A stretch of DNA of 14,647 nucleotides from UBA927 sp964361785 (GTDB taxonomy: Bacteria; Patescibacteriota; Microgenomatia; UBA10105; UBA927), in contig CAYIBX010000025.1 of assembly GCA_964361785.1 (NCBI GenBank), forward strand, positions 1 through 14,647, in the 5' to 3' direction. Shown here one piece after another: positions 5,376 through 11,096 of the stretch (its first letter is position 1; each line of letters starts with the position of its first letter). The notes below the pieces were generated by a model. It worked only from the letters and a program-made list of their open reading frames with translations, was not told where the DNA came from and did not search any database. A program made the translations under genes and the position numbers.

Positions 5376-6332
5376 ATGAAAAAAATATTGGTGACTGGTG
5401 CGTTTGGACTCGTAGGCTCTGACCTTGTGCCTGCATTGCAAAAAAAGTATGGCAAGCGAAACGTGTTTGCCCTTGGGAATAAGACGATTCCCAAAGATTT
5501 TCATGGTCAATTGGTGAAGGGAAGTGTCGTCGACAAAGTATCTTTAGAAAAGATTGTTAAAACCCACAACATTACCGAGGTTTATCACTTGGCAGGACTT
5601 CTTTCTGTCGGTGGAGAAAAAAATCCTGATTTGGCATGGGATGTAAATGTACAGGGCCTACGTACTGTATTGGAATTAGCACGCGATTTCAAACTTCGTG
5701 TTTTTTGGCCGAGTTCCATAGCCGCTTTTGGCCCGACGACACCCAAAATAAAAACACCGCAATACACGGTACTTGAACCTACTACTATCTATGGCGTGAC
5801 CAAAGTCACAGGAGAGTTATTATGTCAATATTATTTCTTGCGATGGGGGGTAGACGTTCGATCCTTGCGATACCCAGGCCTTATTGGTTATCAGGCTCCT
5901 CCTGGAGATGGGACTACCGAGTACTCTGTGCATATTTTTTATGGATTGTTAAAAGAAAATAAATACAGTTGTTTTTTAAAAGATGATGCGCGACTTCCGA
6001 TGATGTACATAGACGATGCGATACGTGGGACGATTGCGCTTATGGGTGTGCCTAGTAAAGACATTTCGATTCGGACAAGTTATAATTTTGCAGCGATTAA
6101 TTTTACGCCGAAAGAGTTGGTGGCGGAAATTATAAAATTACATCCAACATTTGTCTGTGCGTATAAACCAGACCCCATAAAACAACGGATTGCTGAAAGC
6201 TGGCCGCAGTCCATTGATGATGCAGTTGCAAAAAAAGATTGGGGTTGGAAACCTGAATATGATTTGAAAAAGTTAACACATGTCATGATTGAAGGATTAA
6301 AGAAAGTCGCCTCTTCGGCGACCCGCCGATGA
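5376..6332 (+). CDS. tdh: L-threonine 3-dehydrogenase, SDR (UDP-epimerase-like) type
   Basis: A 318-residue extended short-chain dehydrogenase/reductase. The NAD-binding G8-x-x-G11-x-x-G14 is in 'VTGAFGLVGSD'. The catalytic residues are Ser113/Ser114 in 'WPSSIAAFG' and the pair Y139-x-x-x-K143. The segment from 'YPGLIGYQAPPGDGTTEY' through 'CFLKDDARLPMMYIDDAI' is characteristic of the SDR-type threonine dehydrogenase rather than sugar epimerases. It oxidises L-threonine with NAD+ to 2-amino-3-ketobutyrate in the cytoplasm. The next gene, 16 nt downstream, encodes the ligase that uses this unstable product, which strongly supports the call. The last residues 'SSATRR' are encoded by two stem-loops and look like an added tail. 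A TAATAT (5363-5368) 7 nt before the ATG may be the -10; there is no ribosome binding site. Confidence 0.9.
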   Translation: MKKILVTGAFGLVGSDLVPALQKKYGKRNVFALGNKTIPKDFHGQLVKGSVVDKVSLEKIVKTHNITEVYHLAGLLSVGGEKNPDLAWDVNVQGLRTVLELARDFKLRVFWPSSIAAFGPTTPKIKTPQYTVLEPTTIYGVTKVTGELLCQYYFLRWGVDVRSLRYPGLIGYQAPPGDGTTEYSVHIFYGLLKENKYSCFLKDDARLPMMYIDDAIRGTIALMGVPSKDISIRTSYNFAAINFTPKELVAEIIKLHPTFVCAYKPDPIKQRIAESWPQSIDDAVAKKDWGWKPEYDLKKLTHVMIEGLKKVASSATRR

Positions 6333-6338
6333 GGCGGG
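6306..6338. repeat. Double GC-rich stem-loop at tdh-kbl junction
   Basis: GTCGCC/GGCGAC (6306-6311, 6317-6322) and CCCGCC/GGCGGG (6322-6327, 6333-6338) form two 6-bp hairpins with 5-nt loops that share one base. The tdh stop codon is in the loop of the second. The kbl ribosome binding site (AAAGGA, 6339-6344 region) follows directly. It could protect mRNA ends or tune kbl translation, or be an inserted dispersed palindrome. Confidence 0.7.
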
Positions 6339-6348
6339 AAAGGAAATT

Positions 6349-7533
6349 ATGAATCCATTACAACAGTATTTCGACACGATAGAGGACATGAAGGCGAAGG
6401 GATTGTACACGCCTGTGCGCGTGCTCGAATCGCCGCAAGGATCGTGGATTACGATTGATGGAAAACGTCTTCTTAATTTTTGTTCCAATAATTATTTAGG
6501 ATTTGCGCAGGATAAACGAATTGTCAAAGCAGTGATTAAAGCAGTCAAAAAATACGGTGTGGGAGCGGGAGCGGTGCGGCCTATTTCCGGCAACCTTACA
6601 CTGCACATGCAGGCAGAAGCGGCACTCGCCGCGTTTAAAGGAGCAGAAGCAGCGTTTTTACTTCCGGGAGGGTTTATCGCAAACATCGTGGCGATTTCTA
6701 CCATAGTCGGCAAAGAAGACATCGTAATTTCTGATGCACTCAATCACGCAAGCATTATCGACGCAATCAAACTTTCTCAAGTAAAAAATAAATTTATCTA
6801 CAAACATAATGATATGTTAGATTTAGAACGAGTGTTAACAGAGGCAAAAAAAATTGCTGATGGCCATATCATGATGATTGCAACAGACGGCGTCTTTAGT
6901 ATGGATGGCGATATTGCAGATCTTCCCAACATCGTACGGTTAGCCAAAAAATATGGCGCTATCACGATGGTTGACGATGCACATGGCGAAGGGGTGCTTG
7001 GGGATGGCAAGGGAATTGCGCACCATTTTCATCTTGAGGGTAAGCTGGATATAGAGGTTGGCACGCTTTCAAAAGCATTTGGCGTGTTGGGCGGGGTGAT
7101 CACGGGCAACAAAGAATTGATAGAGTATTATCGGCAAAAGGCAAGACCGTATTTATTTTCCACAGGATTGTCTGTAGCAGATGCGGCAGCAGTCGTAGAA
7201 GGAGTGCGAATTCTTTCTGCATCAGATAAATTGGTCAAGAAATTGTGGAACAATGCCAAGTATTTGCGTACGAAATTTATCCAGCTCGGATTTAATACAG
7301 GAGTCACCCAAACACCTATCACTCCAGTCATGATCGGTGATGAAAATAGGGCAAAAGAGTTTTCTTTGCAGCTTATCAAACTTGGTGTGTTTGCTACACC
7401 TATCAAATTTCCGATGGTCTCTCTTGGCAAAGCGCGCATACGCGTGATGCCATCAGCTACGCATACGAAGAACGATTTGGATATTGGACTTAAAGCGTTT
7501 AAAACGGTGGGGAAAATGTTAGGAATTATTTAA
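6349..7533 (+). CDS. kbl: 2-amino-3-ketobutyrate CoA ligase (glycine C-acetyltransferase)
   Basis: A 394-residue PLP enzyme of the alpha-oxoamine synthase family, the normal length for Kbl. Visible features are 'FCSNNYLGF' near the N-terminus, the Gly-rich 'PISGNLTLH', His133 in 'ALNHAS', and 'MVDDAHGEGVLG' with the PLP-contacting Asp/His (209-212). The Schiff-base Lys242 is in 'GTLSKAFGVLGG'. With CoA it cleaves 2-amino-3-ketobutyrate to glycine and acetyl-CoA. The same fold includes 8-amino-7-oxononanoate synthase (BioF) and ALA synthase; the upstream threonine dehydrogenase decides for Kbl. The ribosome binding site AAAGGA lies 4-5 nt from the ATG, unlike the leaderless-looking neighbours, as expected for a second gene in an operon. 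Its stop overlaps that of the convergent cohesin gene by 4 nt, with no terminator between. Confidence 0.92.
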   Translation: MNPLQQYFDTIEDMKAKGLYTPVRVLESPQGSWITIDGKRLLNFCSNNYLGFAQDKRIVKAVIKAVKKYGVGAGAVRPISGNLTLHMQAEAALAAFKGAEAAFLLPGGFIANIVAISTIVGKEDIVISDALNHASIIDAIKLSQVKNKFIYKHNDMLDLERVLTEAKKIADGHIMMIATDGVFSMDGDIADLPNIVRLAKKYGAITMVDDAHGEGVLGDGKGIAHHFHLEGKLDIEVGTLSKAFGVLGGVITGNKELIEYYRQKARPYLFSTGLSVADAAAVVEGVRILSASDKLVKKLWNNAKYLRTKFIQLGFNTGVTQTPITPVMIGDENRAKEFSLQLIKLGVFATPIKFPMVSLGKARIRVMPSATHTKNDLDIGLKAFKTVGKMLGII

Positions 7534-8408
7534 TTTTGGGATTTATAGTATTCATCCCATGCATTCATAAAGCCTGTGTAGTCGATGACCGATATTTTCC
7601 CATCACCATTTAAGTCACCTTTTTCTATGTTATTGAGCCACCAATATTCCATAAATAAGACATAGTCAATGACGGTCACGGTGCCACTGTTATTGAGATC
7701 AGCAATATTTGGTGTTGGATTTGGTGTGGGTGATGGAGTAACCCCGAGAGCAGGAGTTGCGGTCACGATTCCTGTCGTGATGGTGCTGCCAGTAGCAGAG
7801 GCGAGAGTATTGGTTGATTTGCCAAGGGCTGCTACCTGTGTGGCGCTGGTAAAGGCAATGGATGATTGTTTATTGGCAAGTGTCTTTACTGTCCATGTCC
7901 CTATTATCTCAGAGCCTTTAAACGGGTTTGTCGGCGGGACACCGAGTGTTACTGCTATCGAGCCATTGGTATGTGTTTCGGGAGTAAGCACTACAAGTCC
8001 GGTTTGTGGGGTAAAACTAAGTATTTGGATAGCAGTTGGATCATACGTCAGGTGAAGTTCTGCAGCAGCAACAGTGTCGTCATTTGTATTGATAGTAGCA
8101 CCCACAGAGAACGTTTCTTCAACAGTGGCTTGTTTACTCGCAGGAGAGAGTGCTAGGGTAGAGCCCGTGTTGGATGCTTTGGAACGGATATCCTGAGAGT
8201 TTTGCATAAATATAAGTCCTACGCCTAACCCGACGATCATAATGAGTATTGCAAAAAGTATAGGGAGTATTGATTTGCGGCGCGCAAAGGATGCGTGATG
8301 GTGAGAAGTTTTTTCTTCAGCGGCATCTGCAGGAGGTGGCGTGACGATGACGCCATCTGTTGTTGTATTGAGAGGATCTTTTGATGCTGACTGTGACTGT
8401 TCGTCCAT
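7530..8408 (-). CDS. Membrane-anchored cohesin-dockerin protein
   Basis: A 292-residue protein. A cytoplasmic Ser/Asp/Pro-rich tail (1-42) ending in the positive cluster 'FARRK' precedes one membrane helix (about 46-69), so the rest should lie outside. Residues about 83-212 look like a cohesin domain: a beta-rich segment from 'LALSPASKQATVEETFSV' through 'AAAELHLTYDPTAIQIL' to 'KGSEIIGTWTVKTL', the pattern of type I/II cohesins. After a Pro/Thr linker (217-234) comes a dockerin (236-287). Its loops are D237-L-N-N-S-G...D248 (Ser at loop position 5, weaker) and D265-L-N-G-D-G...D276 (canonical). In cellulosomes cohesins bind dockerins, so this could hold the two dockerin proteins encoded 3 kb away. 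It converges on kbl with a 4-nt overlap. The start is ATG 8408 without a clear ribosome binding site. Confidence 0.88.
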   Translation of the reverse strand: MDEQSQSASKDPLNTTTDGVIVTPPPADAAEEKTSHHHASFARRKSILPILFAILIMIVGLGVGLIFMQNSQDIRSKASNTGSTLALSPASKQATVEETFSVGATINTNDDTVAAAELHLTYDPTAIQILSFTPQTGLVVLTPETHTNGSIAVTLGVPPTNPFKGSEIIGTWTVKTLANKQSSIAFTSATQVAALGKSTNTLASATGSTITTGIVTATPALGVTPSPTPNPTPNIADLNNSGTVTVIDYVLFMEYWWLNNIEKGDLNGDGKISVIDYTGFMNAWDEYYKSQN

Positions 8409-8434
8409 AGAGTATTAGGTCATTTTTCTATATA

Positions 8435-8465
8435 ATTATAGTAGCATTATTTCTGCACTTTGCAA
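8435..8465 (-). promoter_or_regulatory. Candidate promoter of the cohesin gene
   Basis: On the minus strand TATAAT (8435-8440) lies 19 nt from TTGCAA (8460-8465), giving a 5' leader of about 20 nt. The leader holds no ribosome binding site. The spacer is longer than ideal, so this is tentative. Confidence 0.35.
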
Positions 8466-8515
8466 GTACGAGATTATCGTTTACCGAGTTTGTCATTTAT
8501 CTTATAGACAGACGG

Positions 8516-8544
8516 TTGACAAAAGAGGGGAAAAGTGTAAATAT
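8516..8544 (+). promoter_or_regulatory. Candidate promoter of the abiE operon
   Basis: A perfect TTGACA (8516-8521) is followed after 17 nt by AAATAT (8539-8544), a weak -10. It lies about 40 nt before the antitoxin ATG. Confidence 0.4.
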
Positions 8545-8585
8545 GAACTGGAAGTAGTAAAATTTAAGACTTGCAGTAGAAATAT

Positions 8586-9155
8586 ATGAACTTAATAACG
8601 TTATATCAAATGAAACAATCTGTGTTTACAAGAGCGAGTCTGGCACAGATTTATCCGGAACTAGAAGAAAGACAAATGACAAACGCCTTGTATTATGCGG
8701 TTAAAAATGGACAATTGACAAAAATACGACGCGGATTTTATGTGAAACCCGGATATGATAAGCAGGAGTTGGCCTGTAAATTGTATCCACCAGCTTATGT
8801 AAGCACGGACACAGTATTATTTGAAGCGGGAATAATTTTTCAATTAATGAGTGAAATAATATGTTTGTCAAGAGTGTCCAGAGAGGTGGTGGTGGACCAA
8901 CAGACCATACGATATCGAAAAGTAAAGGATATGATATTGACCAATCCCATGGGAGTGAAGAATGATGGAATAAAATCGGTAGCAAGTGTAGAGCGAGCGG
9001 TACTGGACACATTATTTTTAGATGGACAACGGCATTTAGACAATGTACGGCCAATTCATTGGGATATGATAGATGCATTATTACCGATGTATCACAATCA
9101 GGCATTATATGAGCGAGTAAAGAGATTGGAGAACTATGCAAAAGACGACAAGTAA
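8586..9155 (+). CDS. abiEi: AbiEi-family antitoxin / transcriptional regulator
   Basis: A 189-residue protein. Its N-terminal winged helix (about 10-55) reads 'SVFTRASLAQIYP...NALYYAVKNGQLTKIRRGFYV', the usual opening of AbiEi antitoxins. The C-terminal half carries 'KSVASVERAVLDTLFLDG', the family's conserved 'ASxERAxLD' patch. In the type IV AbiE systems the antitoxin binds inverted repeats in its own promoter and counters the nucleotidyltransferase toxin without stable contact. The following toxin gene overlaps its 3' end by 20 nt, the typical order. No clear pair of operator repeats is obvious in the 177-nt divergent gap upstream. Confidence 0.85.
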   Translation: MNLITLYQMKQSVFTRASLAQIYPELEERQMTNALYYAVKNGQLTKIRRGFYVKPGYDKQELACKLYPPAYVSTDTVLFEAGIIFQLMSEIICLSRVSREVVVDQQTIRYRKVKDMILTNPMGVKNDGIKSVASVERAVLDTLFLDGQRHLDNVRPIHWDMIDALLPMYHNQALYERVKRLENYAKDDK

Positions 9156-9837
9156 GGCAGAAATACACAGAGGAAAATTGGTGAGAATATTGAGTGAAAT
9201 CTATCGTGACCCAAGACTCGCCAAAGCACTGGGATTCAAAGGCGGGACGGCGGCATACTTATTTTACGAATTACCCAGAGCGTCGGTGGATTTGGATTTT
9301 AACTTGTTAATTCCAGAAGAGCAGGGATATGTATATGAGATGATTGCAAAAATATTACCCAAATATGGTGAGCTCATCGACACGACAATCAAACACTTCA
9401 CACTATTTTTCTTGTTGAAGTACGAAGTGGGTGGGTGGAAGATAAAAATAGAAATTTCGCGAAGACCAATCGCCGCGAAATATCACATCATGAATTATAT
9501 GGGGGTGGAGGTGCAAGTGATGGTGAAGGAAGATATGGCAGCGTGTAAGCTAGCGGCTTTGCTGACGAGAAAAGAAATGGCGATGCGCGATGCGTTTGAT
9601 CTGTGGTATTTTTTGCACAAAGAGTGGGAGGTTAATGCAGAATTATTTCAAGCGCAGACTGGATGGGGACTAAAAGAAGGATTGGAGAGAGCAATTGTGG
9701 TGGTGGAACGATTGCAAAAAAAGGAGTTGCTCCAAGGGGTGGGGGAACTACTGACCGGGAAGCAGAAAGATTGGGTCAAAGAGAAGCTAAAAGAAGAATT
9801 GTTGTTTTTGTTGCGATTACAGTTGGAATCGGGGTAG
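9136..9837 (+). CDS. abiEii: AbiEii-family nucleotidyltransferase toxin
   Basis: A 233-residue protein of the nucleotidyltransferase AbiEii/AbiGii toxin family. Motif I is 'FKGGTAAY' (34-41) followed by the metal pair D52-x-D54 in 'ASVDLDF'. Motif II is 'KIKIEISRR' (102-110). The C-terminal pattern is K138...R145 and 'MRDAFDLWYFL' (150-160). These match the fold of MenT/AbiEii enzymes, which transfer nucleotides to tRNA 3' ends or other targets. All catalytic positions seem intact. It begins at ATG 9136 inside the antitoxin gene, with GGAG a few bases upstream. It is somewhat shorter than AbiEii of Streptococcus (about 300 aa). The system may serve in phage defence or only maintain itself. 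Confidence 0.87.
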   Translation: MQKTTSKAEIHRGKLVRILSEIYRDPRLAKALGFKGGTAAYLFYELPRASVDLDFNLLIPEEQGYVYEMIAKILPKYGELIDTTIKHFTLFFLLKYEVGGWKIKIEISRRPIAAKYHIMNYMGVEVQVMVKEDMAACKLAALLTRKEMAMRDAFDLWYFLHKEWEVNAELFQAQTGWGLKEGLERAIVVVERLQKKELLQGVGELLTGKQKDWVKEKLKEELLFLLRLQLESG

Positions 9838-9848
9838 TAGGAATCGAA

Positions 9849-10046
9849 TCATTTTCCAAAATCTCCCACCACTATACTATAGTCGTATATATCCACTTTA
9901 CCATTTTTGTCTATATCAGCTAAGATAAAGCCAGAAGATCCTGTTTTCCCAAAGCTAGAAACAAGCGCGGCAACGTCCAGGAAAACTGGAAAAAAGTCTG
10001 CGGTATCTATTTCTGTCCAACCCCAGTTATTTGCCGTAGTTTGCAA
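9849..10046 (-). pseudogene. Truncated dockerin-gene relic (internal deletion)
   Basis: A 65-codon open frame with only a TTG as possible start and no signal peptide. Its first part, 'NNWGWTEIDTADFFPVFL', copies residues 318-334 of the 518-aa propeller protein. Its second part, 'DVAALVSSFGKTG' onward, is the last two-thirds of a dockerin ending '...YSIVVGDFGK'. In the intact protein about 140 residues separate these two parts. Nucleotides 9979-10029 match 13452-13502 at 49 of 51 positions, while the dockerin part is clearly more diverged. The frame is intact through the join, but the N-terminal enzyme domain, linker and first calcium loop are missing. It is probably a deletion product of a former third dockerin gene, mixed by recombination. 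The frame is closed upstream by a TAG in the heptad repeat region. Confidence 0.8.
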
Positions 10047-10064
10047 GTATGGCGTTGTAGTTAA

Positions 10065-10098
10065 CTAGTTCCTAGTTCCTAGTTTATTAGGAACTTTT
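10065..10098. repeat. CTAGTTC heptad repeat plus stem-loop before HTH-PRTase gene
   Basis: Nearly three copies of CTAGTTC run from 10065 to 10084. GTTCCTA (10075-10081) pairs with TAGGAAC (10088-10094) over a 6-nt loop and is followed by TTTT (10095-10098). It sits immediately upstream of the -10 box of the HTH-PRTase gene, over the -35 position. It could be an operator for that gene or a terminator of plus-strand transcripts. Confidence 0.6.
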
Positions 10099-10102
10099 AT
10101 GT

Positions 10103-10108
10103 TATAGT
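10103..10108 (+). promoter_or_regulatory. -10 box (TATAGT) of HTH-PRTase gene
   Basis: TATAGT ends 7 nt before the ATG at 10116. If it is the -10, the GTG at 10107 cannot be the start because it lies inside the box. Confidence 0.4.
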
Positions 10109-10115
10109 GAAGAGA

Positions 10116-11090
10116 ATGAAGACAAGTCAAAAGATAATAGAGTATATTCGGGAACACAGACAAGTAACTGGGCAAGAATTGACGGATTATTTGGGTATTA
10201 CTGATCGTGGTGTACGAAAACAATTATTTACCTTACTTAAACAGGGAATATTGACTAAAAAAGGTCATCCTCCGATTGTTTACTATCAAATTAATGATTC
10301 CCTAAAAGAACGTACGAAGTCTAGTGGATTGAACAAGCGGATTATTGGGATTATAGATAAAAACTACTTGTTTATTACCCCGAGGGGGGAAAAACTGGTT
10401 GGTTTGATTGGCTTTGCATCGTGGTGTAAAAAACAAGACCTTCCACTTGAGAAAACTGCTTATGAATATGTGGCTATGCTCGAGAAATTTGCTCAATATA
10501 AGAAGAGAGGATTTATTGAGGGTCTGGCTAAGTTGCGTGGCACTTACCCTCAAGTTTTTTTGGATAGCTTGTATTATCTTGATTTTTATAGCATTGATCG
10601 TTTTGGTAAGACAAAACTGGGTCAACTACTGCTGTATGCCAAGCAAAGTCAGCAAACTGCTCTGATGTCCGAGTTGATTGATGCTTTTACTTCTACGATT
10701 GAAAAACTGATCAAATTGAAGGGTATTACGAGTGTTGGGTTTATACCTCCAACGGTCAAGCGACAAGTACAGTTTATGTCGGTACTCAAAAAGAGGTTAC
10801 GGCTTAAGCTCAGATATATTGTGATCCAAAAAATTAAATCGGAAGTTGCTATTCCACAGAAAAGTTTGGGTAAATTGGCTGACCGTATCGAGAATGCTAG
10901 GCATTCGATAGTAGTGAATGATAAAAGTAGTCACAATAATATTTTGCTGATTGACGACGCTGTGGGAAGTGGGGCAACGCTGAATGAAACAGCGAGACAG
11001 ATGCGAGAGAAAGGAATAGTGGATGGAAAGATTATTGGACTTGCAATAGTGGGAAGTTTTAAAGGATTTGATGTGATTAGTGAGGTGTAG
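10116..11090 (+). CDS. HTH regulator fused to ComF-like phosphoribosyltransferase
   Basis: A 324-residue protein from ATG 10116; a GTG at 10107 would add three residues (numbering below uses the longer form). Residues 6-50 form a DeoR/MarR-like winged helix: 'TSQKIIEYIREHRQVTGQEL' then 'LGITDRGVRKQLFTLLKQGILTKKG'. A central, mostly helical region (90-200) is not one I recognise. The C-terminal part resembles ComF-type phosphoribosyltransferases: 'VGFIPPTVKRQ' (210-220), an Arg/Asn-rich 'LADRIENARHSIVV', and the PRPP loop 'ILLIDDAVGSGATLNET' (279-295) with Asp283-Asp284 and GSGAT. PurR-like regulators use such a domain to sense PRPP, so this may be a PRPP- or nucleotide-responsive repressor. 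A role linked to DNA uptake, like ComF, is another option. A stem-loop covers its promoter. It converges on the 600-aa dockerin gene with a 6-nt gap. Confidence 0.82.
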   Translation: MKTSQKIIEYIREHRQVTGQELTDYLGITDRGVRKQLFTLLKQGILTKKGHPPIVYYQINDSLKERTKSSGLNKRIIGIIDKNYLFITPRGEKLVGLIGFASWCKKQDLPLEKTAYEYVAMLEKFAQYKKRGFIEGLAKLRGTYPQVFLDSLYYLDFYSIDRFGKTKLGQLLLYAKQSQQTALMSELIDAFTSTIEKLIKLKGITSVGFIPPTVKRQVQFMSVLKKRLRLKLRYIVIQKIKSEVAIPQKSLGKLADRIENARHSIVVNDKSSHNNILLIDDAVGSGATLNETARQMREKGIVDGKIIGLAIVGSFKGFDVISEV

Positions 11091-11096
11091 GAGTAC

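Noticed and set aside
7669..8156. Plus-strand frames of 128 and 96 codons opposite the cohesin gene
   Set aside because: They lie wholly antisense to a well-supported gene and have no recognisable domain or start signal.
8409..8427. Minimal upstream ORF (ATG-ACC-TAA) in the leader of the cohesin gene
   Set aside because: Three codons arise easily by chance and no ribosome binding site is present.
8701..9168. Minus-strand frame of 155 codons across the antitoxin gene
   Set aside because: It is a shadow of the AbiEi coding frame; the composition is unlike a real protein and no start signal is seen.
10075..10098. Rho-independent terminator of the AbiE operon
   Set aside because: The stem is AT-rich, only four T follow, and it lies about 240 nt past the toxin stop, beyond an antisense relic; an operator role fits its position better.
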